Part shown: one piece after another, positions 35,322 through 46,883 of the stretch
Layout of the letters: each line of letters opens with the position of its first letter
Position numbering within the stretch: the first letter of the stretch is position 1
NCBI GenBank assembly: GCA_013115135.1
Contig: JABANP010000032.1
Coordinates: forward strand, 62,001-126,000
Length of the DNA stretch: 64,000 nucleotides
Direction: 5' to 3'
From: Perkinsus olseni
Lineage: Eukaryota > Perkinsozoa > Perkinsida > Perkinsidae
Notes under the pieces: generated by a model
The model's input: only the letters and a program-made list of their open reading frames with translations
What the model was told of the DNA's origin: nothing
The model's database searches: none
Translations under genes and position numbers: made by a program

Positions 35322-37368
35322 TTATGCAGCCTCATGACAACTCAGCCTGACGGGTAAGTCACTGGGGCATATCGTTAATGTAGACGAGAAGTTGAGTGCA
35401 TCGTTTCCTTCACCCAATTGAAAATCGTTGAAACCACGAAGCAAGAGTGCTACAATACACAGAACCTCCCTCACTGCAAGATACCGTCCAGGGCACTGTC
35501 TTGGGCCGAACCCAAACCCCAAAAACTCAGCACGCTGCTTCGAGTCGCCATTGGGCTCTAACCAACGCCCGGGCCTGACGAATGATACGCATCCTCGGCG
35601 CCCTCCAATTCATATGAGTCATGAGCACAGCAGTTGTACGGTTAGGCAGAGGATTTACCTGAACTCATCACCATCCTTATATTCACTTCTCAGCATCAGC
35701 GTGAGTGGGAATAAGACTCGAGTGCCCTTTCTGATGGGCTCCCCTGCCACTTTGCAGTCGACAAGAGCTTTGACGATTGCAACTGGAGGCGAAGGGTTGA
35801 GCTGAGAAAAACCAAAGCGGGATAATTCGCAACTCGGTCCCTCGGTCAGAGTGCTACTCTGATCGTCTCCATAAGGCATGCCTCTATGAAAGGCATATAC
35901 TCGATTGAGGTTGCCGACAGTTCTTCAATCGATGTAGCCTCGGCCCTCGCCCTCTTCTGAATCTCTGGATACATGCACAAGTACTGGATGAGACGAACGA
36001 TAGCGCTAGCAGTAGTTTCTCCTCCCGCTCCGAAATACCTGACGTAGACGAGCTAAGCGCTGATAGACGAGAGCAAAAGGCCAACATGCTTGGATGTGAC
36101 ACCCCATCAGGTACAGGCGTGTAGTTACCGCCTACATAATGAGCGTGTGGGTAAGCTCAGTCTCGTTGAACTGAGCTCTGGCGCTATGCGGGAGGCCCTC
36201 GGGCATGCCACAACGCCTCGGCGGCTCTTGTTGACTCAGACGGATGTCCTCAAGAAGGTTCGCATTGATGCTTCTCCAATTCTGGGTGAACTGACATACA
36301 AGCGCTGGGATCAACATTGGCAAGGAAGCATCCGCCTTACCTTCCTCACCGCTGGGAATAGGATTCGGTACAGCAGCCGATCGTGATAAAAGACACGAGT
36401 AGGTTTCAAGCTTATCTCAAACAAGTCCATGATGAATCTTCTGACCTCATCCTGCACGTCATCAGAAAAAAGAGCATCTGCCAAAGAACAGTGTTAATCC
36501 AAATTGTCACAGCAGCCGGGTGATCACATTTCGAGTTAACAGGGTCAGTTTCCCCCATGTAAACAGCGGAGGCTATCCTCATGCCGAGCATCTGTGCATC
36601 ACCCAATGGTCTCCATGTAACCAACCCTCGCCTGTCAGCTGACTTTCGGAGTCTCCCGACCTGTAAGACGCATCATACATCCTTTCAGGAGGCGATAGTG
36701 ATCTGCTCACCAAATCCTCGCCAAGACTGATGATCATGGGCACGAGTGTATCTAGGTTTGCCTCAGTCAGGGGGCGTGATGCTACCCTTCGGTGCTTCTT
36801 CCACATAGCCCCCTCAGCCATCGCCATGTTCACTGAATCCATGAAGTTCTCAAAGTCGATTCTGCTGAACTCGTTCGGTCTCCTTCTCATAACGTCCTTG
36901 TATGTCACTATGTCGGATACCACTAGCGTCTCGGGTGAAAGGGGGTCCTGAGGGAATCCCTGGGCTTAGGGATCGTCGGCTTCGAGAAGTACCGAAGATA
37001 TGCTCCTACTGGAGGTTGCCTTACTTGAGGCAGCAGATTCTACCGAACTTCTGCGGGAGTGCCAGAATCTCTTTAAACTGATCTTCAAGCGACATACAGG
37101 CGAGTCGAATGATGAAACTCATCTGAAAGCATCAAGGGCAATTGCTGGTGCGAAGTCTCCGCGAAGTTCGCTCGAGATGGCATACTACTCCCGGTCCAGG
37201 AAACACAGACTGTTTGAGCATCCTCCTGATAGCCTTGAATAGTTGTACTCCGATCACGCCAGCCGCAGCAGCAATGACAGCTGATGACAGCCTAAGGCTC
37301 ACGAAGCTGTGCGGCGCCTGCAGCAGCCTCCAGGCTGAAGGATGTCGATCACGCAGGGATTCGGCCAT
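35322..37368 (-). CDS. Cytochrome P450 monooxygenase, multi-exon
   Basis: P450s insert one oxygen atom into a substrate using heme iron bound by a Cys. Start exon: ATG 37368, with an N-terminal membrane anchor LRLSSAVIAAAAGVIGVQLF then KAIRRMLKQSVFPGPG (Pro-rich hinge). The next exon has YKDVMRRRPNEFSRIDFENF and EGAMWKKHRRVASRPLTEAN, the helix C W-x-x-x-R region. Helix I reads YFGAGGETTASAIVRLIQYL (about 36040-35980), with the oxygen-activating AGxET/T motif. The K-helix ExxR is in EACLMETIRVAL. VKALVDCKVAGEPIRKGTRV precedes the heme loop FGFGPRQCPGRYLA (about 35515-35475), which fits FxxGxRxCxG with the ligand Cys. The stop follows LSCHEAA at 35322. It looks complete. The subfamily and substrate cannot be told. 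Confidence 0.9.
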
Positions 37369-38385
37369 CTATGAAGCTTCAACCTCTCATGACTGATACA
37401 CTGCGAGTCTTCAGGGCTATCTTATAGACCCCTTGCGTCTCTTCAGACCTTGGCATCACCATATGGACAAGCTGTGGTCTTTCTGGTCGAGGGCGCAGGA
37501 AATGGCGAGCTGGGAAGACAATCTTCGCGTATATGCGCATGCACGCACGGTAGGAGAAATATCGTGACGACGCACAGTCACAGCGTCACAGTGACGCTAA
37601 ATTCTGAAGATCCTGCTTGGCTGAGCAGCGAGCAGTTCCTCTGCCACAGATGTTCAAGTCTCGTGTAATGCGCAGCAGCATTCTGGAGTGTACGGCCTGG
37701 CCCATCCCGGGTGATCGGCTCTGAGTCTGGCCGCACCCAGAGCTCCTCTTAGAGTCTTGTGCTCCGTTCAAGCGACATGCGGTACAGTACTGTGACGCAA
37801 GCACAGTCTGTCCCGTTCGTTGTACGCGTACTCACAGGGCGATCATCGCCAACTCTTTTCCGGCATAGTTGGGGACTGTGATCCTACATTCTGTCGTGTA
37901 GCCTTTCATTTCCCATCTTCTGATGCCCAACTCGCACAATCTATTTGAGACCCCATCTTCTAGAGTGGCCAGGTTGAGTTGCCACCAGTTATACCGGGGT
38001 TTGAGCCTGCTGACGCTACAATTCTCACACTTGTATGTCGCCCGAACGCGTACGGAGCATCGTCGGCCTGATGCGCTTCGCACCGCTGTGCTCGAGACGA
38101 GACACTTCCACCATCGAATACATGGATTTAGATGGCTTACATGATTTAGCACGTCTCCTCCTGTGTGTTGAGTCCTATGTCACCTGATACACTCGAATTG
38201 CACAGCACGGCCTAATGTAGCAGTGGCGGACCGAGAGAGGCTGATAGACGCTACAGTGTGCGCGTTCACGGAGCAGCCCGTTATATCATTTCACGAGGTA
38301 GCTAAGACCTGCATGCTTCTCGTGAGGACCTCATAAGCGCCATGGTCAACCTCTATCTTTCAATATCGGTAACTGGGCTAGACTT
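37369..38385. other. Unresolved stretch with one coding-like plus-strand exon
   Basis: At 37462 an ATG opens MDKLWSFWSRAQEMASWEDN then LRVYAHART before a GTAGGA donor, which looks like the first exon of a plus-strand gene. Later exons were not identified. The rest shows no motif. Confidence 0.35.
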
Positions 38386-38539
38386 GTGGTGTTCTCAGTT
38401 GTTGGCAGAAAAGTTCGAACTGCTATGACAAAAATTGACACAACTCAAGACTCACTGCCTTCCATATTAGCGAAGGTTCCAAGTGATAGACTTAGTGAGG
38501 AAGTAGATACCACTGTACAAGAACCGCATATACGTATCG

Positions 38540-38578
38540 TATATGTCGTCTATATATATGCACCCTAGACGACATATA
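38540..38578. repeat. Hairpin with 13-bp perfect arms
   Basis: The arms TATATGTCGTCTA (38540-38552) and TAGACGACATATA (38566-38578) flank a 13-base AT-rich loop. It lies between two AT-rich open frames of the retroelement-like segment. Confidence 0.85.
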
Positions 38579-38624
38579 TGTACAAGTCCGGAGGTCAACA
38601 TTGATAACCTGAACGAGGAAGGTA

Positions 38625-39342
38625 GAGAGTTTGGATTCAACAGCTAAAGAATGTTGTTTCAGCTGTGGTCGAAGAATACGGTATCTCACGTTCGGAGAAG
38701 GCCCTCTACAACATGCGTGCTCAAAGAGCTGAGCTAGCCAGACGAAGAAAACTCAATATTGCCAACAGGACCGATATTGAGGTTGGATCTATCGTTCTTT
38801 CCGAAGAACAGGAGCGAGTTGTGAAGGAGATTCATTACAACGAGCTTCAAGATCCGATTATGGTGACCCTTGATGATGGTTCAAGAGTTCAGGTTTCTTC
38901 TATCACTGGTGTTAGGTCTGTTGGCAGACAACCTACTATTGTTAGCCGACCTACTACTATATTTGATGAAGGAGCTGCAGTGTTCTTCAGACAGAAGAAT
39001 CCCGATTATGAAGAAGATGAAGGACCAGAATGGATGATCCATGTAGGAAAGGTTATTTCCTATGATGCTACTGGTGGCCTTTATAAGATTCACGCTTATG
39101 TGGTTGGAGGAGCAACCCACCTGCGTTGGCTACCAGAGTGGGTGCGTAACCGTTCTGGTGGAGGACGTGAACATCTGAGAGCTAGAGGATGTCCGACAGG
39201 AGGATCTCCAGCAATAGTTGATATTGTCTGTGACGATGTTCTTGCCGAATGTGATCTCTCGAGTTCTGGTGCAATGGGGCCAAGGGGAAAGGATTGGCTT
39301 CGTTATATGGATGTCACCAGGCCCGATTCTGTCGACTCTTAG
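38625..39342 (+). CDS. Retroelement-like ORF (integrase-tail-like), probably a fragment
   Basis: The frame is open from a TAG near 38622 to the stop at 39340-39342, about 238 codons, without an ATG near its start. It begins LKNVVSAVVEEYGISRSEKA then AQRAELARRRKLNIANRTDI and EVGSIVLSEEQERVVKEIHY. It continues with a beta-rich segment, PIMVTLDDGSRVQVSSITGV and EWMIHVGKVISYDATGGLYK, then THLRWLPEWVRNRSGG. The layout (basic helical part followed by SH3-like strands) resembles the end of retroelement polyproteins, but I cannot name a family. The segment is AT-richer than its neighbours, consistent with a mobile origin. Confidence 0.45.
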
Positions 39343-39879
39343 TTGTGATGTTTTCCGATATACTCCAGCTAATAATTGGTATGGGGGCTCTGTACAAGAA
39401 CCGATACTATTATCGTCATGATTTACATACACAATTATTACTGTCCCTTTCCAAGACAACACAACTTAGTGTGGCTAAGATTCATACTCATAGTTTAGCT
39501 GCTAGCTGTTGCTATTCAAGTACATGATTGACCAATACTGTCTGTGCTGTGAGATGATTGTTATCATTCATTGTTCAAGGTTTATTCCCATTCGTATAAT
39601 CTCTCCTGCGTAATGTCTAATACCTCACTATGCAGTGATACTATTCCGAGGCGGAAAGGTGGAGTCGAGTTGGCTAATTCTAGCATCGAATCAAAGCTAA
39701 TCAAAGCTACTCTGATGACGTCAACCACTATCTTGACGCTATAAGTTACGACAGTTGTAGATACTAGGAACACACAATGAAATGATGAACATGTTTGTGT
39801 TGGCCGTACCGTCATGGATGCCGCTACCGACACAGTGCAACGAATTCGTGCAGTCCAAGAGTACCAACGAAAGCTGTTG

Positions 39880-40068
39880 AGGAATCTCCTTTCTGATAAT
39901 TAGAATTTGCTTTCTGCGACGATACGGCAGTGGATAGATCGTACAATATTGAGAACGACAGCCATTCACGTCGGAGTCTCACGACGAGACACGCAAACAT
40001 CCGAGGCATGTTTTGCTGTGTTGGCGAACGCTCGAAGGACTCAGTTAGTACTCGCCCAATCTCAGAAT
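39880..40068 (+). CDS. Small ORF with AP2-like motif, copy 2
   Basis: A plus-strand frame reads LLSATIRQWIDRTILRTTAI, HVGVSRRDTQTSEACFAVLA and NARRTQLVLAQSQN, then stop (40066-40068). It shares RT-x-x-x-I-x-[IV]G and the exact TSEACFA block with the copy at 33768-33959, also at the DNA level (TCCGAGGCATG followed by TTTGCTG). It lies about 540 bp after the retroelement-like ORF. AP2 relationship is tentative. Confidence 0.4.
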
Positions 40069-40631
40069 TGAAGAGTAACGCCTAGGGGGCTGGCCACAGG
40101 CAAATGGGTTACAGTTGATATAGATCACGGTGATCGCCAGGATCCGAGGAAACGCGCGTGTCTTGGGAGGGTGAGCTAACGCTCTGAGCGATTGCGGGTC
40201 GCCATATTATTGCTTATGCGGTTCTCGCCCCAACTCTGAACACAAGGTCACCCAAGGACGAAATCCGAAACATCCACAATAAACATGCACAACTGGCTAT
40301 GCTTGTGCGACTGCCTTCAAATCTGCCTTGCGCTTCGACGTGGCTTCTTTCCTCCGGCGATTGGACTGGGCTGTTTGCAAGAGCCCTGAGAACAACAATA
40401 ACCTCAGGCGCGTGACTCCTCACCGTCCTACTCATTCGGGTGCCTGCGGTTCTACGTTCTCGTACGGTTGCTGACGTCTGAGGAAGGAAGAAAACTCGGC
40501 AAGCATCCGAACGAGTCCATGGACTATACTGCCGGATACTCACGTCATTTAAAGGCCTCGTGACAGTGAACACGGGATCAGAAACTGGTGGAGGGGTCGG
40601 TCGGGGAACCACAACCTGCAGCGGTAAACTC

Positions 40632-41404
40632 TCAGGGCCGGATGCGACGGACAAATACTTGTGGTATGTTCCAGTGAGGATGAATAGCACCCGGATAAAT
40701 ATAAAGCCTTCGCGTCATAACGGTTCTCACCAGTGTACTTGGTAGCATCCTTCTGATGCACAGGTTGAGCTGAAGTAGGGAGAATGAGATAGATTCCCTA
40801 TCAGTCCTATCACTCACCGGCAGGGCTGGATTGTGAAACATCAAGTGCTTGGCCGTGACGATCTTCGCCCCCAGAGGGTCGTCTGCAGGCAAGGCATTGT
40901 GCTATGCCGGAGGAGGGCAGAGCTCACGCTTCCGTGTCCGCCAACTTCGATAGATTTTGGTGTCCCAAGTGTGACCAACAAATCGAGCATGTATTGCATT
41001 CACAACTATAACGCTGTCCGACCGGTTATTATCCATGCAGCGATAGTCCACTCGGTACTTTCCCTGAGGAACCACGACGCTGCCATGCCGAGTAGTGGGC
41101 CCGAGCAGGCGTTGATTACTGTAAGCAGGCGAACTATGAACTGTGATAATCTCCCTATCGACAGACCAGCTGCATCGATAATATGGAACCTACTCGGGGA
41201 AGGGCGCAGTGGGTAAACCGCTCCAGTAAGAATACAGTACAACCTACCGCCCCTTGCCCTCTTCGTCTTCATGTGTAATGGCTCGTAGAGTCGTATGAGG
41301 TTGAGCAGCCGGTGATATGGTTGGCATATTCCTGAGCCGCAATGCCTCCCCCAACGGGTAGACCTCCCTCTCCTCACTTTGGCTTGAATGGTTCTGCAAC
41401 CCAC
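40632..41404 (-). CDS. Ribosomal protein uL13, mitochondrial type, multi-exon
   Basis: uL13 is a large-subunit ribosomal protein. The exon near 41200-41130 gives FHIIDAAGLSIGRLSQFIVR, matching the family opening W-x-x-[IV]DA...GRLA. The next exon (about 41090-40930) gives GKYRVDYRCMDNNRSDSVIV and VNAIHARFVGHTWDTKIYRS, matching GDxVVVxNA...TGxKxxxK.Y. DDPLGAKIVTAKHLMFHNPA follows. IRRMLPSTLVRT and RLYIYPGAIHPHWNIPQVFV match GMLP and Y.G..HPH..Q, with the stop at 40634-40632 after VRRIRP. The divergence from cytosolic uL13 and the extended N terminus suggest the mitochondrial protein; this is inference. The start was not resolved: the frame at 41404 has no ATG and a coding-like piece (PLKPKFQWVAEPFKPK before GTGAGG) lies just upstream. 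Confidence 0.78.
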
Positions 41405-41853
41405 TGGAACTTCGGCTTCAACGGATCGATATCACCATGATGGAAGGAAGACTCCACCTGACCTCAGGCAATCATCACGGAGACTACGATCCACGTCAAG
41501 CACCTACATAAGCACCGTGAACCCGTCGTTGATGCTTCCCCAGTAGTGTTTGCTTCGGGAGCACTCTGCCGACGCGGAACATGACATGGAAACTGGCAAG
41601 ACCCGTCAACCAGTCGGTGATTAACTCAACCCGTCTAGGTTAAGGAAGCTGAGACACCTGTGGTTATCAGCTCCCGTCTACAGGAGCTGATGGCATGATA
41701 GTGGAAGCTGCTGCTGAATTCAGCCTGGCCTTGGACCTGTCGGAGGGACGACCACTCGGATAACCCCTATACGATGGAGGTTGTGCATGCGAGTTTTGCT
41801 ACATTCTAGCCACAGTAGACCGGATGGTCTGTACCACCCGAGGTGGACACTCC

Positions 41854-44434
41854 CTAGCTTTCCTTGAGGCGAGCAGGGACGCCTGCAGTGATCGAGATAG
41901 CGATAGCATCTGAGCGGAGTGCTGAGAAGTATTGCGATACCGCGGGACCCACCGCGTCCCCATCAGCCCGTAGCGCTGCCATGCTGAGCGCCCCTTCGGC
42001 CTCCTCAAACTCCGCCAAGGCTCTTCGAAGGTTGTTATCTAGCGATTTGCCGTCTAAGACACGGTACAGTGGACCGACACAACGGCATTGCCGTCGTCAG
42101 CAGCCCGGAGGTCGCCACGCTGCTCACCCGATCCTCTTCGAGCAGCCATCCGTACTTTGGCTTCTTGTAACTTCTCAACTTCAACTTTGGCCAGTGAGTA
42201 GTCCACCACTGCATCAAACAACTGCTCGCGGGCAGTACCATCCCGTAGCGTTCTTTCCTGAGATTTGGGAAGGCCATGTCCTACCATTACTTGCCTGATC
42301 CGGCGCGTTCGGGAATCCTACTTGCACCCTATCATCGTTGATTTTTCCGCTAACTTCTTGAACCCTTCCATTGGCCTCACCCAGGGCAGATAGACTTACT
42401 CTGATACAGATCAATCGCCCGACTCGGTCCCTCACGCATCCACACCCAGTGTAGTGTAGCATGGCGGCCTGACTCCGTGAAGCCATCTTCCTCATTGCTT
42501 GGCAATCAGCGTCTCTCCGCCGTATAACAGCCAGAGCGTTAGCCAGCTTCTCTTGAAGCATCCTGGCAGGACGTCCAATAAGGCTCCGAGCAGGGGCGGA
42601 TGTCGTGCACGGCGTCGACCCTCCAGTCCCGCTCACCGCTGGTCCTCGGCGAGCGCCTGGCTCTTCCCATGAGCAGCCTCGAGCTCAGCATTCCTGGTCA
42701 CCATCTTGGACGTTTTTCTACGGCACATGAGCATCGAGGAGGATAGCAGCGATACCTCACTTCTTTGCTAACGAGAGCTCAGCACGAAGACGTGAGCACT
42801 CCTCAGACCGGCTCGCTAGTGCCTCTTGGAGCTCCTGAATGCTGATTGGATGGTCGAGACGCACCGAGGACCACCACACAGCACAATTCGAGAAGAGCCA
42901 CCGTCCTCTCACACGGGACGCATGACGGAGTAGCGTTAACTCCTCCTCGGCGGCGGGAAGACGCTTGATGGCCTTCCGTGCCTTCTGGGCCTCCTCCTGT
43001 GCTAACCCCAACTGCTCTCGTAGTACCACCACCTACACTCTCTGCCATAAGGCCATGACTTCTATATCGATACCACCGCACCTCTGCGCTATTCATAGCT
43101 TCTCGTGTGAGGGTGGCGCGAGCTTCCTCAAGTTCGCGTTGGAGTCTGTTCGTAAGCTCCGTCAAGAAAGCCACTCGATCAACCAATCGAGTCTTGGTGT
43201 TCTTCAAAGCCTCCAAGCGCCTGAGCTCCGTTGGCTCTCGATCTCTTCAGAAGTTGTCAGGAGAAGCGCGCATCTGGCTTGGAAGCGGAGCAAAGTGAGT
43301 TGCCCTTACCGCCGTGCGTCATCCCTTTCCTCAGTGAGCTGCAGTATCTGTCCTTCCTGTTCGAGAATGATTCTGAGATGACGGAGTAGAATAGTGGAGA
43401 AGGCAACAACTTGAACGTCATGGGTAACGCGGATGCAACTGGTTTGAAGCGCAGTCAGGGTCAGTTCAATTTGATGCCGTCAACGAGATCCATGCATGAA
43501 GACCAAGCCCGACTCAGCAATGAGCCTTCACAGCAGATGAATCAAGGATAGGATTTATGATGATACTGGTGTCTCAGAATGAGGGCAGCCAGACGAGGAC
43601 TCTCACCCATAGTGCTCGCATCTGCTGCATTCGCTCCGGTCGCGTTCGACCTCCGAGGTGACCGGAGGCGTATCTGGAGGCATAGGTAGCAACTACGTCG
43701 AAAGACGGCGTAGCACCTTTCATAACCTCCCTAGTAGCGGAATCCACTACAGAGGAGAGCGGCCCATCCCCTGACTCGGATACCTATGGAGTGTTGATGC
43801 TGGGACACTCGGACGGTCCCGGGTATACCTCGGCACTGTTGAGTGTATTGCTCTTGTTGTCTTCCTGAACACTCCTTGAGGAGGGCTGCTCACTTCTGAC
43901 TAGAGACCATCGTCCTTTTATGCTTTCACTTCTAGGGAGGCATGATGAGCATCCAGAAGCCAAAGACGGACCTCCGCCAGCCACAAGGAGACAAGACCTT
44001 ACCCTCTTCCAAGAAAGAGTTGGGAGTTGGCGAGGCATCTGGGATTGGTTCCGTGGGAACTTCCTCAGTATCATCTATCAGACGTTGCCCAGCTGACGGT
44101 CGGTTTTCCAGAGACTCAGGAGTCGATGGGGTGCTCAACGGGGTTGGACTTCGGACGTAATCAACCTGGACGTTGCAAGCGGGAGTCAGCTTCAGACTTC
44201 TTATCGTACGATGAGACAGAAAGTGAATGCGTGAAATCACGATCCCTTGCAGGCACCTCATGGGAGTTGATCAATATACAATTCGGCTGCCTACTTCGGT
44301 GAAGGTGGTCATGAACTCAGGGTCTCCATCGGAGGAGCTGCTTTTGTCGGATGACATTGGCAACTGTACAACGGACGACACTCTCTAAGCTCGGAGGCGT
44401 TCACCTCCTCAAGCGAGGGAGGGAAACTTGACAT
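41854..44434 (-). CDS. Coiled-coil protein with Pro/Ser-rich N-terminal part, multi-exon
   Basis: The candidate start ATG 44434 opens MSSFPPSLEEVNASELRECR. A disordered part follows: TPLSTPSTPESLENRPSAGQ and EVPTEPIPDASPTPNSFLEE (about 44150-43990). Then come long heptad-rich exons: HLRIILEQEGQILQLTEERD (about 43380-43310), LVDRVAFLTELTNRLQRELE then EARATLTREAMN (43190-43100), VLREQLGLAQEEAQKARKAI (about 43030-42970), QELQEALASRSEECSRLRAE (about 42840-42780), LQEKLANALAVIRRRDADCQ (about 42560-42500) and LFDAVVDYSLAKVEVEKLQE (about 42220-42160). The last exon ends SDAIAISITAGVPARLKES with TAG at 41856-41854. No motor, CAP-Gly or other named domain was seen, so only a structural or scaffolding role can be guessed. 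Confidence 0.6.
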
Positions 44435-44776
44435 CAGCAATACTGGGACTACGAACTCAAGCCAAAAGAAGAGTTCACACTGATCGAATGCGCATGCGAG
44501 CAGTTGCTCTCCGGTGCGTGAATTTACACGGTCAGCAATCAGCATCAACAGAATGCCATAGTGACCACGACAATGCCTAATATACAGCGATATAGAGAGG
44601 AGACCCGCCGCGGCCAAGATACACGACTGGGGCGGCCGCGAGGGCGGTGGTTGTGGTCGGTGTGGTAGCACAAATTACTATAACAAGACGTTTGAATGAA
44701 TGCCCAGCAGTGGATACTTAACAGATATACTGTAATATGCTTATTAGATTGACAGTCAAAAAACAGGGGCGGGGAG

Positions 44777-45736
44777 TTAAAGCCATGCCTGGGAGAATCT
44801 CCAAACACACGAGGAAGCGCTGTCGCACACGTAAAGGTGGAGCCCCTCCGCTATGGCCAGACCGCGGACGGATGACGAGGGGTCGGGGAGAGGGATACGC
44901 CAAGAGTGGAGCTCATGGAAGTCACTCGAGAAGATCCGAACACAGCCTGTAAGGCCGTCCGAGACCATCACGTGACCCGTCCCTTGGCTGACACACAACG
45001 CCCGTGCATAGATACCCTCGATGACTACGCGACGGGAGTCGGTGGTCGGGCAAATCTCGACCACTCGTCTATTGAGGGTATCAGCGATCAGCAGCTGCCC
45101 ACCTCCTTGGGCGACTGCTACATCGCAAGGGTAGAGGAAGCCGCCCCAATGGGCCAAGATCTCTCCGGAGGGGCTGCGGATGAGGTAGCACCTCCCCCCT
45201 TTGGAAGTCACTACGGCTATCCGCGTGTCATCTACCCACCTCGCCACGGACTGGCCCGTGACCTCTAGGTTGAATATGCACTCTCCGTCGATTCGGACGG
45301 TCCCATCCAAGTGAGTGCTCAGTACTCTGGGGCTCGAGCCGTGGCCGAGGACTGCGCTGCAGATCGGGACACCCTCGGCGAGCGATATCCATGCCCGATC
45401 GATGTAGGCGTACTCCGAGTGGCCCTCGCAGACACACAATCTACCGTCAGCACAGTCGATGGTCCAGGGCCGGAATGTTGCGGAAGTTGCGGAAGTGTTG
45501 GTAGGGATCTGTATTTTGTGGGCAGAGGTGGTATCGTAACCGTTGAATACTGGTTCCAGGAAAGCGGCTACCACGCTGTGACAAGGGTGGATCTTACGCC
45601 CGGTTATAGCGAGCCAGAGCAACCTGACCAACAGGCGTGTTGTGCTGAGGAAGCTCGAAGTTGACGGCGTACACAGAGGCGTTGGGAGGGCGTCTACCAG
45701 AAGGCTAAGCGACCGGATCGATCCGATCCAGCCCAA
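44777..45736 (-). CDS. NHL-repeat/beta-propeller-like protein, long terminal exon
   Basis: A single open frame of about 320 codons ends at a stop at 44777. It has no ATG near its start and runs open from a TAA upstream of 45736, so a 5' exon is expected. The protein carries NHL-type blades: PCDVAVAQGGGQLLIADTLN then RRVVEICPT; ARALCVSQGTGHVMVSDGLT then GCVRIF; and SVRGLAIAEGLHLYVCDSAS then SCVWRFS. Each repeats the pattern hydrophobic-V-x-G...L-h-h-x-D...R-h. An earlier blade reads RPWTIDCADGRLCVCEGHSE. Such propellers bind proteins or RNA, and the ligand is unknown. No transmembrane or RING segment is visible. Confidence 0.7.
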   Translation of the reverse strand: MGWIGSIRSLSLLVDALPTPLCTPSTSSFLSTTRLLVRLLWLAITGRKIHPCHSVVAAFLEPVFNGYDTTSAHKIQIPTNTSATSATFRPWTIDCADGRLCVCEGHSEYAYIDRAWISLAEGVPICSAVLGHGSSPRVLSTHLDGTVRIDGECIFNLEVTGQSVARWVDDTRIAVVTSKGGRCYLIRSPSGEILAHWGGFLYPCDVAVAQGGGQLLIADTLNRRVVEICPTTDSRRVVIEGIYARALCVSQGTGHVMVSDGLTGCVRIFSSDFHELHSWRIPLPDPSSSVRGLAIAEGLHLYVCDSASSCVWRFSQAWL

Positions 45737-46448
45737 GCCGGAGTGGAGCCCGATGTTTCTGGTATTCCAACAATAGCAATTACTGAGGAGTTACCATTGG
45801 CCAGGGAGCAACGGTGACAACGCAGCGAGTTCGGTGTTGAATCGCTGTGTCGCTCCCATAGTCGAGGTTGTCTTTCAATCAGGACGTCTTACGGCTAGTT
45901 CGAGGTCAGGGAGGTAGGCAAATGGTTCGAGGGGTGGAGCCCCCTCTCGCTATAGCTCAGACATGCCCCGCGCCAATCGATCCCTCTGGCTCACCGTGCT
46001 TCCCGAAGTCTATTGCGATAAGATTCAGAGGCTTCCTTCTCTTCCGACGAATGCCGAACGGCAAGTTCCTCCCCTGCAGGGCTCACGGCTGCTGCAACTC
46101 CCTCCCGGGCGGATACCTCAACCTTTTGAGGGACCACACTACGATGAGGGTGAACAGCATACGGATCGGATTTCACCTGATACTCACACTGTGAGTCTCA
46201 CAGTCCAGCGAGTTAAAGGTGGAGGCTTCCCAGGGCCTACCACGGCAGTATCGAGGCTCTCCCTTGCCTTCCACCATGACTGCTGCCGATCGTTCTCCGA
46301 CCAGGCCCTTGCGGTGTGAGGGCCTCGCATGCAGAGCGGGATGGAACAAGGACAGACCTCAGCAAGCACACCCCTATTAGATTGAGGTAAACACAAAGGC
46401 CGAATGGGTTGGAATATAACTGGGTTGACCGGGGACGGCATCACATTC
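45737..46448. other. Unresolved stretch, possible small minus-strand gene
   Basis: The minus-strand frame 46176-45991 reads EVSAREGVAAAVSPAGEELA and EEKEASESYRNRLREAR and looks coding, perhaps a short exon. It could also be the first exon of the NHL-like gene. No family is recognised. Confidence 0.35.
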
Positions 46449-46883
46449 CTATCGCTTGGCCGGAGGAGGGTTCACCAGGATAATACCGTCGCCACGGACC
46501 TGCCGAAACCGTGAGCTCTGCGCTGTATGCACGGAAGCCCGTTATTACAAAGATGGTATCCAACTCGCGACGTATGGGCTTGGGTGGCTTGACCTGAGAG
46601 CAACGACGATCAGCAGGAACAGGGGCGTGTGAAGGAGGATAGACTCACCCCTTCTTTGACTGGCGGCTCAATGACTTCCTCGACTTCACTGAGGACCATG
46701 TTCAAGTGGGAGTCGTAGGCCACCAGGCGACCTCTGAAAGTGGCGTCAAGATACCGCTACGACGTTCTCGTCCTGTTATCACTACCTGAGGTACCGATCT
46801 CCTCGGCATTTGACCTGTATCCGTTCGTCCAAGGAAAGCTTGACGAGCTCGAAAGGCTCATCAATCTGGATCGACGACGACAT
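46449..46883 (-). CDS. LSM3: U6 snRNA-associated Sm-like protein LSm3, four exons
   Basis: LSm3 is part of the LSm2-8 ring on U6 snRNA and of the LSm1-7 mRNA-decay ring. All four exons join in frame: 46883-46786, 46733-46649, 46593-46549 and 46499-46449, separated by introns of 52, 55 and 49 bp with GT-AG ends. The product is 92 aa, the usual length. Sm1 motif: EPFELVKLSLDERIQVKCRG, then RGRLVAYDSHLNMVLSEVEE. Sm2 motif: IFVRGDGIILVNPP, with the RGDG/N RNA-contact loop. The start MSSSIQIDE is the only ATG fitting the frame. The very short introns give a clean picture of gene architecture in this genome. Confidence 0.95.
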
